DNA of 61,673 nt from Treponema saccharophilum DSM 2985. GTDB taxonomy: Bacteria > Spirochaetota > Spirochaetia > Treponematales > Treponemataceae. The stretch lies in assembly GCF_000255555.1 (NCBI RefSeq), contig NZ_AGRW01000037.1, positions 1 to 61,673 of the forward strand, in the 5' to 3' direction. Numbering within the stretch: position 1 is the first letter of the stretch; each line of letters opens with the position of its first letter. The notes under the pieces are model-generated. The model worked only from the letters and a program-made list of their open reading frames with translations. It did no database searches and was not told where the DNA came from. Positions 33,006-41,162 of the stretch are shown here, one piece after another. The position numbers and the translations under genes were made by a program.

Positions 33006-34445
33006 ATGGGGCGGTTCTTCAGCACTGTCGCCGTACGGCTCGCGTTCAGGTTTTTCCTCGTCCTTTCCGTCGCAATCCTCGTCCTTTCCGTCGCGTTTGT
33101 CGGCGTCGTGCAGTCGTTCAGCATCGCGCGGCAGAATTCCGAGCTTGTCGATGCTGCCGGTACTATTGAGCGGATGATTGTCAGGCGGGCGATGGGCGAA
33201 ATCGATTTGCCGCGCGCTCGGCGCCGGACGGAAAGCCCGAATCCGCGCGAGGAATTTCCGCCGCCGCCGAAGAATGTTATTCCCTATTACATTTCGTTCG
33301 TCGTCAGCACTGCGGACGGGCTCGTCTTGAGCACGAACGACCCGCTCCTTCCTGTCCTTGAGGAAACGAACGGGAAGATTCGGCACCATTTTCAGCGCAA
33401 TTTCTTTATCGACGGGAATCTGAGCATCAGGTATTTTTCGAAGAAGGTCGAGATAGACGGGAAAACGCTTGTCATCCAGACGTCCCGCGACATAGAGCGA
33501 GAAGATGCGGAGCGGTTCGCGTCGGCGATTTTCCGCGCTGCGCTTCTTGTGACGTCGCCCATCCTCATTTTCTCGTTCCTGATTTCGCTTCTCATAACGA
33601 AGAACACGATGAAGCCCGTCGTGCGGATTACGCGCGCGGCATCGAAGATATCCAGCTCCAGCCTTGACACGCAGCTCTCCCTTTCCGGGACGGGCGACGA
33701 AATCGACGAGCTTGCGTCCGCGTTCAACAGCCTTTTTTCCCGGCTCAACGCGGATTTCGAGCGCGAGCGGCAGTTCACGAGCGATGTCTCCCACGAGCTG
33801 AAGACGCCCGTCGCCGTCGTCCTCGGGCAGGCGAACCTGCTTCTGCGGTGGGGCAAGGACGATGCGGGGCAGCTTGAGAAATCGCTTCTTTCCATACGGA
33901 AGGAGGCGAAGTCGATGGAATCGATAATAGCGAACCTGCTGCAGATTTCGAGAATCGAGAACGGACGGATAACGCCGAAATCGGAGCGCGTCGAATTCCT
34001 CCCGCTTTTTTCGAGAATCCGCGACGAATTCGCCCATATCGCGCCGCTCGTGTCGTTCGACATTTCCGCGGGGGAGGAGTGCGCCGTGAGAAGCGACTTC
34101 GAGCTGCTCCATCAGGTTCTTACCGTCGTCGTGTCGAATTCAGTCCGCTATGCCGGCGAAGAATGCGCCGTTTCGCTGAAAGCCGAGCGCTGCTGTTCTT
34201 CCGTCGTCGTTTTTGCCGACGATGACGGCCCCGGATTTTCCGGCGATGTCCTTCCGCACGTGTTCGAGCGTTTTTTCCGGGGCGACAAGGCGCACAACAG
34301 GGCTGACGGGGGAAGCGGGCTTGGCTTGAGCATCGCGCGCGTCATAATCGGGGCGCTCGGCGGGAGCATATCCGCGGAGAACGTCGCCCCCCGTGGCGCG
34401 AGAATCCGCATCGAGATTCCTTTTTCGGGCGGCGATTCCCGCTGA
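33006..34445 (+). CDS. Sensor histidine kinase
   Basis: 479 residues. Two transmembrane helices (about 10-35 and 176-198) flank a ~140-residue periplasmic domain. A HAMP-like linker precedes the dimerisation domain with H-box SDVSHELKTPV (about residue 263). The ATPase domain has N-box VVSNSVRYAG, the G1 region DDDGPGF, and GGSGLGLSIARVI. It phosphorylates the response regulator encoded immediately upstream. An AGGAGG site overlaps the regulator's stop codon, eleven nt before this ATG. The signal is unknown; the periplasmic domain has a Pro-rich segment (EEFPPPPKNVIPYY). Confidence 0.93.
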   Translation: MGRFFSTVAVRLAFRFFLVLSVAILVLSVAFVGVVQSFSIARQNSELVDAAGTIERMIVRRAMGEIDLPRARRRTESPNPREEFPPPPKNVIPYYISFVVSTADGLVLSTNDPLLPVLEETNGKIRHHFQRNFFIDGNLSIRYFSKKVEIDGKTLVIQTSRDIEREDAERFASAIFRAALLVTSPILIFSFLISLLITKNTMKPVVRITRAASKISSSSLDTQLSLSGTGDEIDELASAFNSLFSRLNADFERERQFTSDVSHELKTPVAVVLGQANLLLRWGKDDAGQLEKSLLSIRKEAKSMESIIANLLQISRIENGRITPKSERVEFLPLFSRIRDEFAHIAPLVSFDISAGEECAVRSDFELLHQVLTVVVSNSVRYAGEECAVSLKAERCCSSVVVFADDDGPGFSGDVLPHVFERFFRGDKAHNRADGGSGLGLSIARVIIGALGGSISAENVAPRGARIRIEIPFSGGDSR

Positions 34446-34512
34446 AAGTTGTGCCGATTTGTGGTACTTTTTGTCTGTCGCGCCCGCATCGCGGGAACGA
34501 AAGGATGAAGAG

Positions 34513-35880
34513 ATGATAGAAATTGTGAACTACAAGGACGTGCCCGATTCGTTTTTCTCGGGAAGGGATTTCGGCGGCTCGATAGATATCGTCAAGGACG
34601 TGCTCGTTGACGTTCAGAAGCGCGGGGACGCGGCGCTGCGCGAGTACGGCGCGAAATTCGACGTGTCGAGCCCCCGCTCGTTCGAGATTCCGCGCTCGGA
34701 GCTCGCGTTTGAGGCGGACAGGCTCCGGAAGGAAAACCCGAAGCTTTACGACGCGATTTCATACAGCCACGACCTTGCGCTCAGGTTCGCAAAAAGACAG
34801 CGCGAGAGCTTCGACGATTTCGAGGTCGAGCTTGAGCCGGGCGTTTTTACCGGGCAGAAAACGATTGCCGTTTCCCGTGCGGGACTGTACGTTCCCGCTG
34901 GCCGCTTTCCCCTCGTCTCTACGGTCGTGATGACGGCGACGCCCGCTGAAGCTGCCGGCGTCGGCGAGATAATCCTCTGCACGCCTCCGCGCGTTCATCC
35001 CGATGACAGGGCGGAGGCGGAGAAAACGGGCAGGGGCGTTCCGGGAAATCCGTTTGTCGGAGGAAAACCGTATGCCGACGGGAACATAATGGCGGCTGCG
35101 TACATTTGCGGGGTGACGAAGGCGTTCGCGTGTGGCGGAAGCCAGGCTGTTGGCGCGATGGCGTTCGGGACGGAATCTGTTCCGCGCGTCGATGTCATCG
35201 TCGGGCCGGGAAACAAATTCGTTGCCGAGGCGAAGAAGCTCGTCTACGGGACGGTCGGCATCGACATGGTTGCCGGACCTACCGAAGTTTTCATCATCGC
35301 GGACGATTCCGCAAATCCCGAGTGGCTTGCCGCCGATTTACTTGCGCAGGCGGAGCACGACGTCGTGGCTCAGCCTGTGATGGCGACGACGAGCCGCGAG
35401 ATTGCCGAAAAAACAGCCCGCGAAATCGAAAAACAGCTTTCGACGCTTGAGACGCGCGGAACCGCCGAACAAAGCGTCGCGAATTGCGGAAAGATTATAA
35501 TCTGCGAGACGCTTGAGCAGGCGGCGGAGGCGGCGAACAGAAAAGCGCCCGAGCACCTTGAGCTTGCGATGGACGAAGGCGAGGCGCGCGACAGAATCGC
35601 GTCCCTCTGCAGGAACTACGGCTCGCTTTTTCTCGGTCACGAAAGCGCGGAGGTGTTCGGCGATTACGCTGCCGGACTGAACCACACGCTTCCCACAAGC
35701 GGCAGCGCGCGTTTTACGGGCGGACTTTCCGTGCGGATGTTCCTCAAAACCGTCACGACGCTCCGCGCGATTTCCGGAAGCGACGGCGCAAGAGCGAGCG
35801 CGGAATTCTCCGGCATCCTCGGCGACGCAGAGGGCTTGGCGGCACACGCCCGCGCCGCAAGAATCAGGCTCGGAAAATAA
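34513..35880 (+). CDS. hisD: Histidinol dehydrogenase
   Basis: 455 residues. The start at 34513 has AGGA upstream; the frame is open further but MIEIVNYKDVPDSFF is the plausible N-terminus. HisD blocks: LYVPAGRFPLVSTVVMTATP, GGSQAVGAMAFGTESVPRVD, VGPGNKFVAEAKKLVYGTVG, DMVAGPTEVFIIAD and the zinc/catalytic segment LLAQAEHD. It oxidises histidinol to histidine with two NAD+. It is separated from hisAIE by unrelated genes; other his genes are not in the window. Confidence 0.96.
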   Translation: MIEIVNYKDVPDSFFSGRDFGGSIDIVKDVLVDVQKRGDAALREYGAKFDVSSPRSFEIPRSELAFEADRLRKENPKLYDAISYSHDLALRFAKRQRESFDDFEVELEPGVFTGQKTIAVSRAGLYVPAGRFPLVSTVVMTATPAEAAGVGEIILCTPPRVHPDDRAEAEKTGRGVPGNPFVGGKPYADGNIMAAAYICGVTKAFACGGSQAVGAMAFGTESVPRVDVIVGPGNKFVAEAKKLVYGTVGIDMVAGPTEVFIIADDSANPEWLAADLLAQAEHDVVAQPVMATTSREIAEKTAREIEKQLSTLETRGTAEQSVANCGKIIICETLEQAAEAANRKAPEHLELAMDEGEARDRIASLCRNYGSLFLGHESAEVFGDYAAGLNHTLPTSGSARFTGGLSVRMFLKTVTTLRAISGSDGARASAEFSGILGDAEGLAAHARAARIRLGK

Positions 35881-35898
35881 AAGCGCTTTTTCATAAAA

Positions 35899-35933
35899 TG
35901 AACCTGTTCGGAAAACTCAGTTTCAGAACAGGT
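35899..35933. repeat. Half-copy of the dispersed structured element (hairpin 2 only)
   Basis: ACCTGTTC-GAAA ... TTTC-GAACAGGT inverted repeat after hisD, nearly identical to that at 60443-60478. It has no T-tract. The 35934-36092 stretch is otherwise the AT-rich promoter region of the next gene. Confidence 0.55.
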
Positions 35934-36092
35934 CTGATGGCGTGCACCCCCGAATGATGAAGGCATTTTTGGGAGGTGCACATTTTTTTCCCTGAACCAT
36001 CATCCTCATTGTGAAAGCAGAATTATTTTGTTTACTTTTTTTTTGTAGAGTATATATTAACACCCATAACCTACTTTCAAGGAGGATTTCGA

Positions 36093-36563
36093 ATGAAATC
36101 AGTTAAAAAAATTCTTTTTGGTGCGTTTGCGTTCGCGGCATTGTCTTTCGGTCTCGCTTCCTGCGCCGATGACGAGGAAGAGTCGCTTAAATGCGTCGCG
36201 GAGTACGTCGGAACAGGTTCCGCGCAGGATTCTGACGGCGTTATCTGCACCTGCACCGTCCGCGCAAGCTTCTACAACAACAAAGAGTATAAAATCGACA
36301 TGAACGCAACCGCCGTGGCAACCGGCGAGTCAGCCGCAACGGCAACAATCGACGGCACCATAGAAATCGGAACATATACCGGAGACGCCACAAAAGACGG
36401 CACGGTAAGATGTACCGCGACGAAGGAATACGACGACGAGCAGGAAAAACTCGTTGACGTCGCGACAAAAACGACGGACGAAGTGACAATAGCGAACGGA
36501 GAATTCACTCTGGACTTGTCCGATGAATTTGAGAATCTCGAAGTGACCTTGAAAAGAAAATAA
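36093..36563 (+). CDS. Small lipoprotein
   Basis: 156 residues, ATG after AAGGAGGATTTCGA. Signal peptide with lipobox GLASC, then an acidic start (ADDEEES). The mature domain has three Cys (CVAEY, ICTCTV) and alternating beta-strand patterns rich in Thr (ATAVATGESAATATIDGTIE, YTGDATKDGTVRC). It is probably anchored to a periplasmic or surface leaflet. Codon usage is somewhat AT-richer than neighbours. It has its own AT-rich promoter (TATATT near 36053) and terminator. No family recognised. Confidence 0.78.
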   Translation: MKSVKKILFGAFAFAALSFGLASCADDEEESLKCVAEYVGTGSAQDSDGVICTCTVRASFYNNKEYKIDMNATAVATGESAATATIDGTIEIGTYTGDATKDGTVRCTATKEYDDEQEKLVDVATKTTDEVTIANGEFTLDLSDEFENLEVTLKRK

Positions 36564-36599
36564 CCAGACATTTTCGCGAGCATAATCGCGCTTGATGCA

Positions 36600-36633
36600 G
36601 GGCTTTCCGCAAATCCGGAAAGCCCTTTTCGTT
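36600..36633 (+). terminator. Terminator of the small lipoprotein gene
   Basis: GGGCTTTCCG/CGGAAAGCCC stem followed by TTTTCGTTT. Confidence 0.85.
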
Positions 36634-36649
36634 TCATGCCCCCGCCCAG

Positions 36650-36720
36650 CCGGGTACGGAAGGTGCGCTCCGCGCACCGTCGCACGCTTGCTCCGATACA
36701 GCCGAACTTAGAACGCGCGC
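36650..36720 (-). repeat. Single inverted copy of the GC-rich repeat family
   Basis: On the minus strand it reads GCGTTCTAAGTTCGGC, then TCGGAGCAAGCGTGCG, then a GC hairpin, following the order of the 21.8-22.3 kb array unit. Confidence 0.6.
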
Positions 36721-36762
36721 AGGTCTGCAAGCGCAAGCGCCATTCAATCATTTTTCGATTTA

Positions 36763-36771
36763 TGCTACATT
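36763..36771 (+). promoter_or_regulatory. Extended -10 promoter giving a near-leaderless def transcript
   Basis: TGC TACATT, hexamer 36766-36771. It ends nine nt before the ATG at 36781, and no ribosome-binding site lies between. Confidence 0.6.
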
Positions 36772-36780
36772 TTCCGAATC

Positions 36781-37362
36781 ATGACGATGAAGATTTACAA
36801 GTTGGGTGAAGAAGTTTTGAGGAAAAAGTGCGCGGCTGTCGAGCCGTCCGAGATTGACGACACGATGCGCGCGCTTTTTGAAGATATGTTCGAGACGATG
36901 ATTGAGGCAAACGGAGTCGGGCTTGCTGCCCCGCAGGTCGGAATATCGAAACGGTTTTTCGTGGTGATGTCCGACGACGACGTGAAGCGCGTTTTCATCA
37001 ATCCGCAGATTGTCTCGACGAGCGCGGAGATGTGCGATTACGAGGAGGGATGCCTTTCTCTTCCGGGGTTCAACGAGAATATAAGAAGGCCCGCGAAGGT
37101 CACCGTTCAGGCGCTGGACGAGAAGGGAAAGCCGTTCACACTTGAGGCGGAGGGGCTTCTCGCGCGGATAATCCAGCACGAGAACGACCATCTCGACGGA
37201 ATCGTGTACATCGACCGCGGCGACCCGTCGTTCGCGTCGGACGTTACGGCGAAAATGCAGAAAAGGCTGGAGAAGGCGGCCGCCAAAGCCGCCGCGAAGG
37301 AACGGAAAGCCGCCTCGATTGCGGCAAAAATCGCCGCGAAGGAAGCGAAGAAGGGCAAATGA
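36781..37362 (+). CDS. def: Peptide deformylase
   Basis: 193 residues with all three deformylase motifs: GVGLAAPQVG (about residue 42), EGCLSLPG (metal Cys) and QHENDHLDG (metal His pair). It removes the formyl group from nascent proteins. The last ~35 residues are a Lys/Ala/Glu-rich helical extension (KAAAKAAAKERKAAS) not found in most bacterial enzymes and possibly ribosome- or RNA-binding. Its stop overlaps the fmt start by four nt (ATGA), so the formylation and deformylation enzymes are co-translated. Confidence 0.96.
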   Translation: MTMKIYKLGEEVLRKKCAAVEPSEIDDTMRALFEDMFETMIEANGVGLAAPQVGISKRFFVVMSDDDVKRVFINPQIVSTSAEMCDYEEGCLSLPGFNENIRRPAKVTVQALDEKGKPFTLEAEGLLARIIQHENDHLDGIVYIDRGDPSFASDVTAKMQKRLEKAAAKAAAKERKAASIAAKIAAKEAKKGK

Positions 37363-38366
37363 GAAAACTCCGGGTTCTTTACGCTGGAAGCCCGCTTGCC
37401 TCTGCGATGGTTCTGTCGAACCTCGTGAGGGAATCGGCGGGCGCGAATTGGGAAATCGTCGGCGTGCTGACGAATCCGCCGAGCGCGAAAGGGCGGAAAA
37501 GCGAGCTCGTCCCGACCGATGTCGCCCTTGCGGCGGAAGGGTTCGGCATTCCCGTGCTCGCGTTCGACCATCTGATGGCAGACGCGCGCGAGGCTGCTGC
37601 GGCGCTGAAAGCCGATGTGCTCGTCTCCTTCGATTACGGGCGGATTTTCGGGCCGAAATTTCTCGCGCTGTTTCCTCTTGGCGGCATCAATCTCCATCCG
37701 TCCGCGCTTCCGAAATACCGCGGATGCACGCCCGTTCCGGCCGCGATTCTCGGCGGGGACAGTTCCCTCGGCGTGAGCGTCCAGAAAATAGCGCAGGGAA
37801 TCGACGAGGGCGACATTCTCTCGTTCGCGGATATTCCGCTCGACGGGACGGAGACGACGCTTTCCCTGATGGACGGCTCGGGCGAGGAGTACGGGAAGAA
37901 AAGCCGCGTCACCGATACCGGCTCGTCGCTTCTTTCAGAAATCCTCCGCGCCTCGTCGTCCGGGGATGAATTCTCCCTTCCGGAGGCGAAGGCGCAGTCG
38001 GGCGAGTCGAGCTACACGCCGTTCCTAAAAAAGGAGGACGGCCTTATCGACTGGAAGATGTCCGCGCAGGAAATCGAGCGCAGAATCCGCGCGTTCACGC
38101 CGTGGCCGTCGTGCTTCACGGAATGCGGCGGCGTCAAGCTGCTCGTCCTCCGCGCGCGCGTTTCCGAGATGACGACGGCCGATATACGCGATGTCGTCAT
38201 TCCCGGAACCGTCCTGCCGTACAGGAAGAATGTCGGAATCGAGATTGCGTGCGGCGACGGCTCCGTTCTCGTGGCGTCGGAGCTTCAGTGGGAAAAGAAA
38301 AAGGCGATGGATTACAAGTCGTTCATGAACGGCGCGCGGAATTTCGTCGGCTCCGTTCTCGGCTGA
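37359..38366 (+). CDS. fmt: Methionyl-tRNA formyltransferase
   Basis: 335 residues. Formyltransferase core with INLHPSALPKYRGCTPVPAAIL (N-H-D catalytic set begins here) and GIDEGDIL (Asp). The C-terminal OB-like tRNA-binding domain begins near residue 225 (DGLIDWKMSAQEIERRIRAFTPWPS). It formylates initiator Met-tRNA from 10-formyl-THF. Coupled to def by a 4-nt overlap; the PASTA gene follows after 110 nt. Confidence 0.95.
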   Translation: MRKLRVLYAGSPLASAMVLSNLVRESAGANWEIVGVLTNPPSAKGRKSELVPTDVALAAEGFGIPVLAFDHLMADAREAAAALKADVLVSFDYGRIFGPKFLALFPLGGINLHPSALPKYRGCTPVPAAILGGDSSLGVSVQKIAQGIDEGDILSFADIPLDGTETTLSLMDGSGEEYGKKSRVTDTGSSLLSEILRASSSGDEFSLPEAKAQSGESSYTPFLKKEDGLIDWKMSAQEIERRIRAFTPWPSCFTECGGVKLLVLRARVSEMTTADIRDVVIPGTVLPYRKNVGIEIACGDGSVLVASELQWEKKKAMDYKSFMNGARNFVGSVLG

Positions 38367-38476
38367 GATGTCGCTTTTGTCCCGGACTGTCCGTTCGGGC
38401 AGCACTGAATACGTTTGGGATTGCCTTCGCCCTTTTTCCGGCGGCGGCAAAAAATCGTAGGGGAAGGTAAGAAATT

Positions 38477-39514
38477 ATGGATGAGATAAATAATATCCAG
38501 CCCAAGGAAAAAGAGGAGGTCAGGAAGGGATTCTGGCAGACGCATCTGGAAAAGCTTCAGGCGAGCGCCCTCAATCTTCTTCTGACCGTTGTTGCCGCGA
38601 TCGCGCTGATGTGCGGCGTCTGCGCCATCGTTTTCTTCGCCACGGTGAAGGGCGAGGAGCAGGTTATGGTTCCCGATGTCGTCGGAAAGGAGCTGGGGCA
38701 GGCGCTTCTTGAGCTTCAGGACAAGGAGTTGTATCAGAAAGTCCAGTTCCGCTATACGGACGACCCTGACGATGCGGGAAAAATCCTCACGCAGAATCCG
38801 GACGCGGGCGCAATCGTGAAGGCGGGGCGCAGGATAAACCTGACTGTCAGCAAGGGCGTCATCGTCGACCACGTCGGGAATTACGTCGGAGAGATGCTCG
38901 ACGACGTGAAAATCGCGCTGCAGACGATGTTCGCCGGCTCCGTCCATCCGCTCATCGTCCTTTCCGAGCCGAGCTACAAGTCCGACAAATCGCCGGCAGG
39001 AACGATTATCGCGCAGGACCCGCCAGAAGGAACGCCGATTACATCTCCGGTCAAAGTGAAGCTGATTGTCAGCCGCGGCTCCGAGTTCGAGACGACGAAA
39101 GTTCCGAATGTTGTCGGGCTTTCGCTCGGGAAAATGCTTACTATGATGGCGTCGTCGAAAATCGTCTTCGATTTCGTTCCCCATATAGCGCTTGAAGGCG
39201 AGCGCGCGGGAACCGTCACGAAGCAGCAGTCGTTCGATTCCCAGTACGTAAAGAACTACACGCATATGGAAGTCGAGGTCGCGCTCCCGTCCGAGCAGGA
39301 CAAGGACGTGCAGGGAATTTTCACCGCTAACATTTCCCGCTATCCGTACGCCGTTTCCATGTCGCTCGTCGCCGCCAAGGACGGAAAACGGACGACACTC
39401 GTTTCGTTCGAGCACACCGGCGGAAAAGTCACCGTTCCGTATGTCGTCGAGCACGAAACCGAGCTTACCCTTTACGTCGCCGAAAAGCAGGTTGCCCGCG
39501 AATTCGTCGACTGA
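38477..39514 (+). CDS. PASTA-domain membrane protein
   Basis: 345 residues, start after GGGGAAGG. A cytoplasmic N-terminus of ~30 residues, one transmembrane helix (about 32-56), then three PASTA domains beginning at VMVPDVVGKELGQAL, HVGNYVGEMLDDV and KVPNVVGLSLGKML. A last ~85-residue beta domain follows. No kinase domain is attached. PASTA domains bind muropeptides or stabilise surface proteins, so a role in envelope or cell-wall monitoring is likely. The def-fmt-PASTA order is, to my knowledge, conserved in treponemes. Confidence 0.9.
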   Translation: MDEINNIQPKEKEEVRKGFWQTHLEKLQASALNLLLTVVAAIALMCGVCAIVFFATVKGEEQVMVPDVVGKELGQALLELQDKELYQKVQFRYTDDPDDAGKILTQNPDAGAIVKAGRRINLTVSKGVIVDHVGNYVGEMLDDVKIALQTMFAGSVHPLIVLSEPSYKSDKSPAGTIIAQDPPEGTPITSPVKVKLIVSRGSEFETTKVPNVVGLSLGKMLTMMASSKIVFDFVPHIALEGERAGTVTKQQSFDSQYVKNYTHMEVEVALPSEQDKDVQGIFTANISRYPYAVSMSLVAAKDGKRTTLVSFEHTGGKVTVPYVVEHETELTLYVAEKQVAREFVD

Positions 39515-39529
39515 CCTTCCCGCATCGTC

Positions 39530-39560
39530 AAAAACGTCCCCGCCAATGGGGGCGTTTTTT
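39530..39560 (+). terminator. Terminator of the def-fmt-PASTA operon
   Basis: AACGTCCCC/GGGGGCGTT stem with T6. Confidence 0.85.
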
Positions 39561-39626
39561 GTTTTCCCCGATTTCCCGCAATCCGCCTTCAGAACGAAAA
39601 AAGGGTGGTAAGCGCATTGGTTTTCT

Positions 39627-39635
39627 TGCTAGAAT
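39627..39635 (+). promoter_or_regulatory. Extended -10 promoter giving a near-leaderless NSS transporter transcript
   Basis: TGC TAGAAT, hexamer 39630-39635, ending eight nt before the ATG at 39644. Confidence 0.65.
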
Positions 39636-39643
39636 TGCGCATT

Positions 39644-41017
39644 ATGGAAAACAGGGAAAATTTCAAATCAAGAATCGGGTTCATCATGACGAGCGCGGGA
39701 TGCGCAATCGGGCTGGGGAACGTGTGGCGGTTTCCGTTCATCACGGGGAAATACGGCGGGGCGGCGTTCGTGCTGTTCTATCTCGTGTTCCTCGTGCTTT
39801 TGGGGCTTCCGATAATGGTCGCGGAATTCGCGGTCGGGCGGGCGAGCGGGAAAAGCGCCGTCCGTTCCTTTCATGCGCTCGAGAAGCCCGGCTCGAAATT
39901 CCATCTGTACGGTTATTTTGCCGCGGCGGGGAATTATCTTCTGATGATGTTCTACACGACGGTTGCCGGATGGATGCTTTCGTATACGGTGAAAAGCGCG
40001 CGCGGGATTTTTTCGGAGCTTTCTCCTGATGAAGTCGCGGCTGTTTTCGGGGCGTCGCTGGCGAATCCGGGCGAGCAGGTTGTCTGGATGCTCGTCGCGA
40101 TTGCGCTCGGTTTTGCGGTCTGCATGCGCGGGCTCAAGAACGGCGTCGAGAAGGTTTCGACCGTCATAATGACGAGCCTGCTCTGCCTTATGGTCGTGCT
40201 CGCAGTCCGCGCGGTCACGCTTCCCGGTGCGGCGAATGGGCTCGCGTTCTATCTCAAGCCTGATTTTTCGAAGATGGCGGAAAACGGAATCGGCGAGGTC
40301 GTCTTCGCGGCGATGGGGCAGTCGTTCTTCACGCTCTCTCTCGGAATCGGCGCGCTCGCGATTTTCGGAAGCTACATCGGAAAGGAAAAGGCGCTGGCGG
40401 GCGAGGCGGCGAGCATCATCGGGCTTGATACGTTCGTCGCGCTCATGGCGGGCTTCATCATCTTCCCGTCGTGCTTCGCGTTCAACGTGAATCCGGGGCA
40501 GGGACCGGGGCTTATCTTCGCGACGCTCCCGAACGTCTTCAACGCGATGCCGTTCGGACGCGTTTGGGGAACGCTGTTCTTCGTCTTCATGTCGTTCGCG
40601 GCGATTTCGACGGTCATCGCCGTTTTCGAGAACATAATCGCGTTCGCAATCGACATGCACGGATGGAGCCGGAAGAAGTCCGTCCTCGTGAATTTCGCGC
40701 TCGTGACGGTGCTCTCGATTCCGTGCGCGCTCGGGTTCAATGTGTGGGGCGGCGTCCAGATTCCCGGCATCGGAGGAATCCAGGATGTCGAGGATTTCAT
40801 CGTGTCGAACAATCTCCTTCCGCTCGGCTCTCTCGTCTACCTCGTCTTCTGCACGTCGCGCTACGGCTGGGGATTCAAGAATTTCATCGCGGAGGCGAAC
40901 ACGGGCAGCGGCCTGAAATTCCCCGCGGGAATTCGCGTTTACATAAGCTACATCCTTCCGGCCGTTGTCCTGTTCATCTGGGCTGTCGGATATATCCAGA
41001 AATTTTTCGTCAAATAG
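39644..41017 (+). CDS. Sodium:neurotransmitter symporter (NSS/LeuT family)
   Basis: 457 residues with about eleven hydrophobic segments. The first helix carries the family signature GCAIGLGNVWRFPF, with the unwound substrate and sodium site. YGGAAFVLFYLVF follows as the second helix. Helix 6 is in the LSLGIGALAIFGSY region. It would import an amino acid or related solute with Na+. The ATG at 39644 is the first codon in phase with the promoter; no Shine-Dalgarno site is present. Monocistronic, with a terminator at 41088. Confidence 0.93.
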   Translation: MENRENFKSRIGFIMTSAGCAIGLGNVWRFPFITGKYGGAAFVLFYLVFLVLLGLPIMVAEFAVGRASGKSAVRSFHALEKPGSKFHLYGYFAAAGNYLLMMFYTTVAGWMLSYTVKSARGIFSELSPDEVAAVFGASLANPGEQVVWMLVAIALGFAVCMRGLKNGVEKVSTVIMTSLLCLMVVLAVRAVTLPGAANGLAFYLKPDFSKMAENGIGEVVFAAMGQSFFTLSLGIGALAIFGSYIGKEKALAGEAASIIGLDTFVALMAGFIIFPSCFAFNVNPGQGPGLIFATLPNVFNAMPFGRVWGTLFFVFMSFAAISTVIAVFENIIAFAIDMHGWSRKKSVLVNFALVTVLSIPCALGFNVWGGVQIPGIGGIQDVEDFIVSNNLLPLGSLVYLVFCTSRYGWGFKNFIAEANTGSGLKFPAGIRVYISYILPAVVLFIWAVGYIQKFFVK

Positions 41018-41087
41018 CAGACTAGTTCGGAATCTGAATTTTCCGAGCATGTTTAACCGTTTTCCGGCATGATGCCGGATGGTGGAT

Positions 41088-41116
41088 GCGCGCCGTTTTT
41101 GCGGCGCGTTTTTTTT
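41088..41116 (+). terminator. Terminator of the NSS transporter gene
   Basis: CGCGCCG/CGGCGCG stem, T8 tail. Confidence 0.9.
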
Positions 41117-41148
41117 CGCAAAGGGGCGAACAAACGCCCGATTTTCTC

Positions 41149-41154
41149 TATACT
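41149..41154 (+). promoter_or_regulatory. -10 box giving a near-leaderless Na/Pi cotransporter transcript
   Basis: TATACT ends eight nt before the ATG at 41163; no ribosome-binding site lies in the gap. Confidence 0.6.
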
Positions 41155-41162
41155 GTCGCATT

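Noticed and set aside
39668-41161. 497-codon minus-strand frame opposite the NSS transporter
   Set aside because: Arg/Glu/His-rich shadow of a membrane-protein gene with clear motifs on the plus strand.
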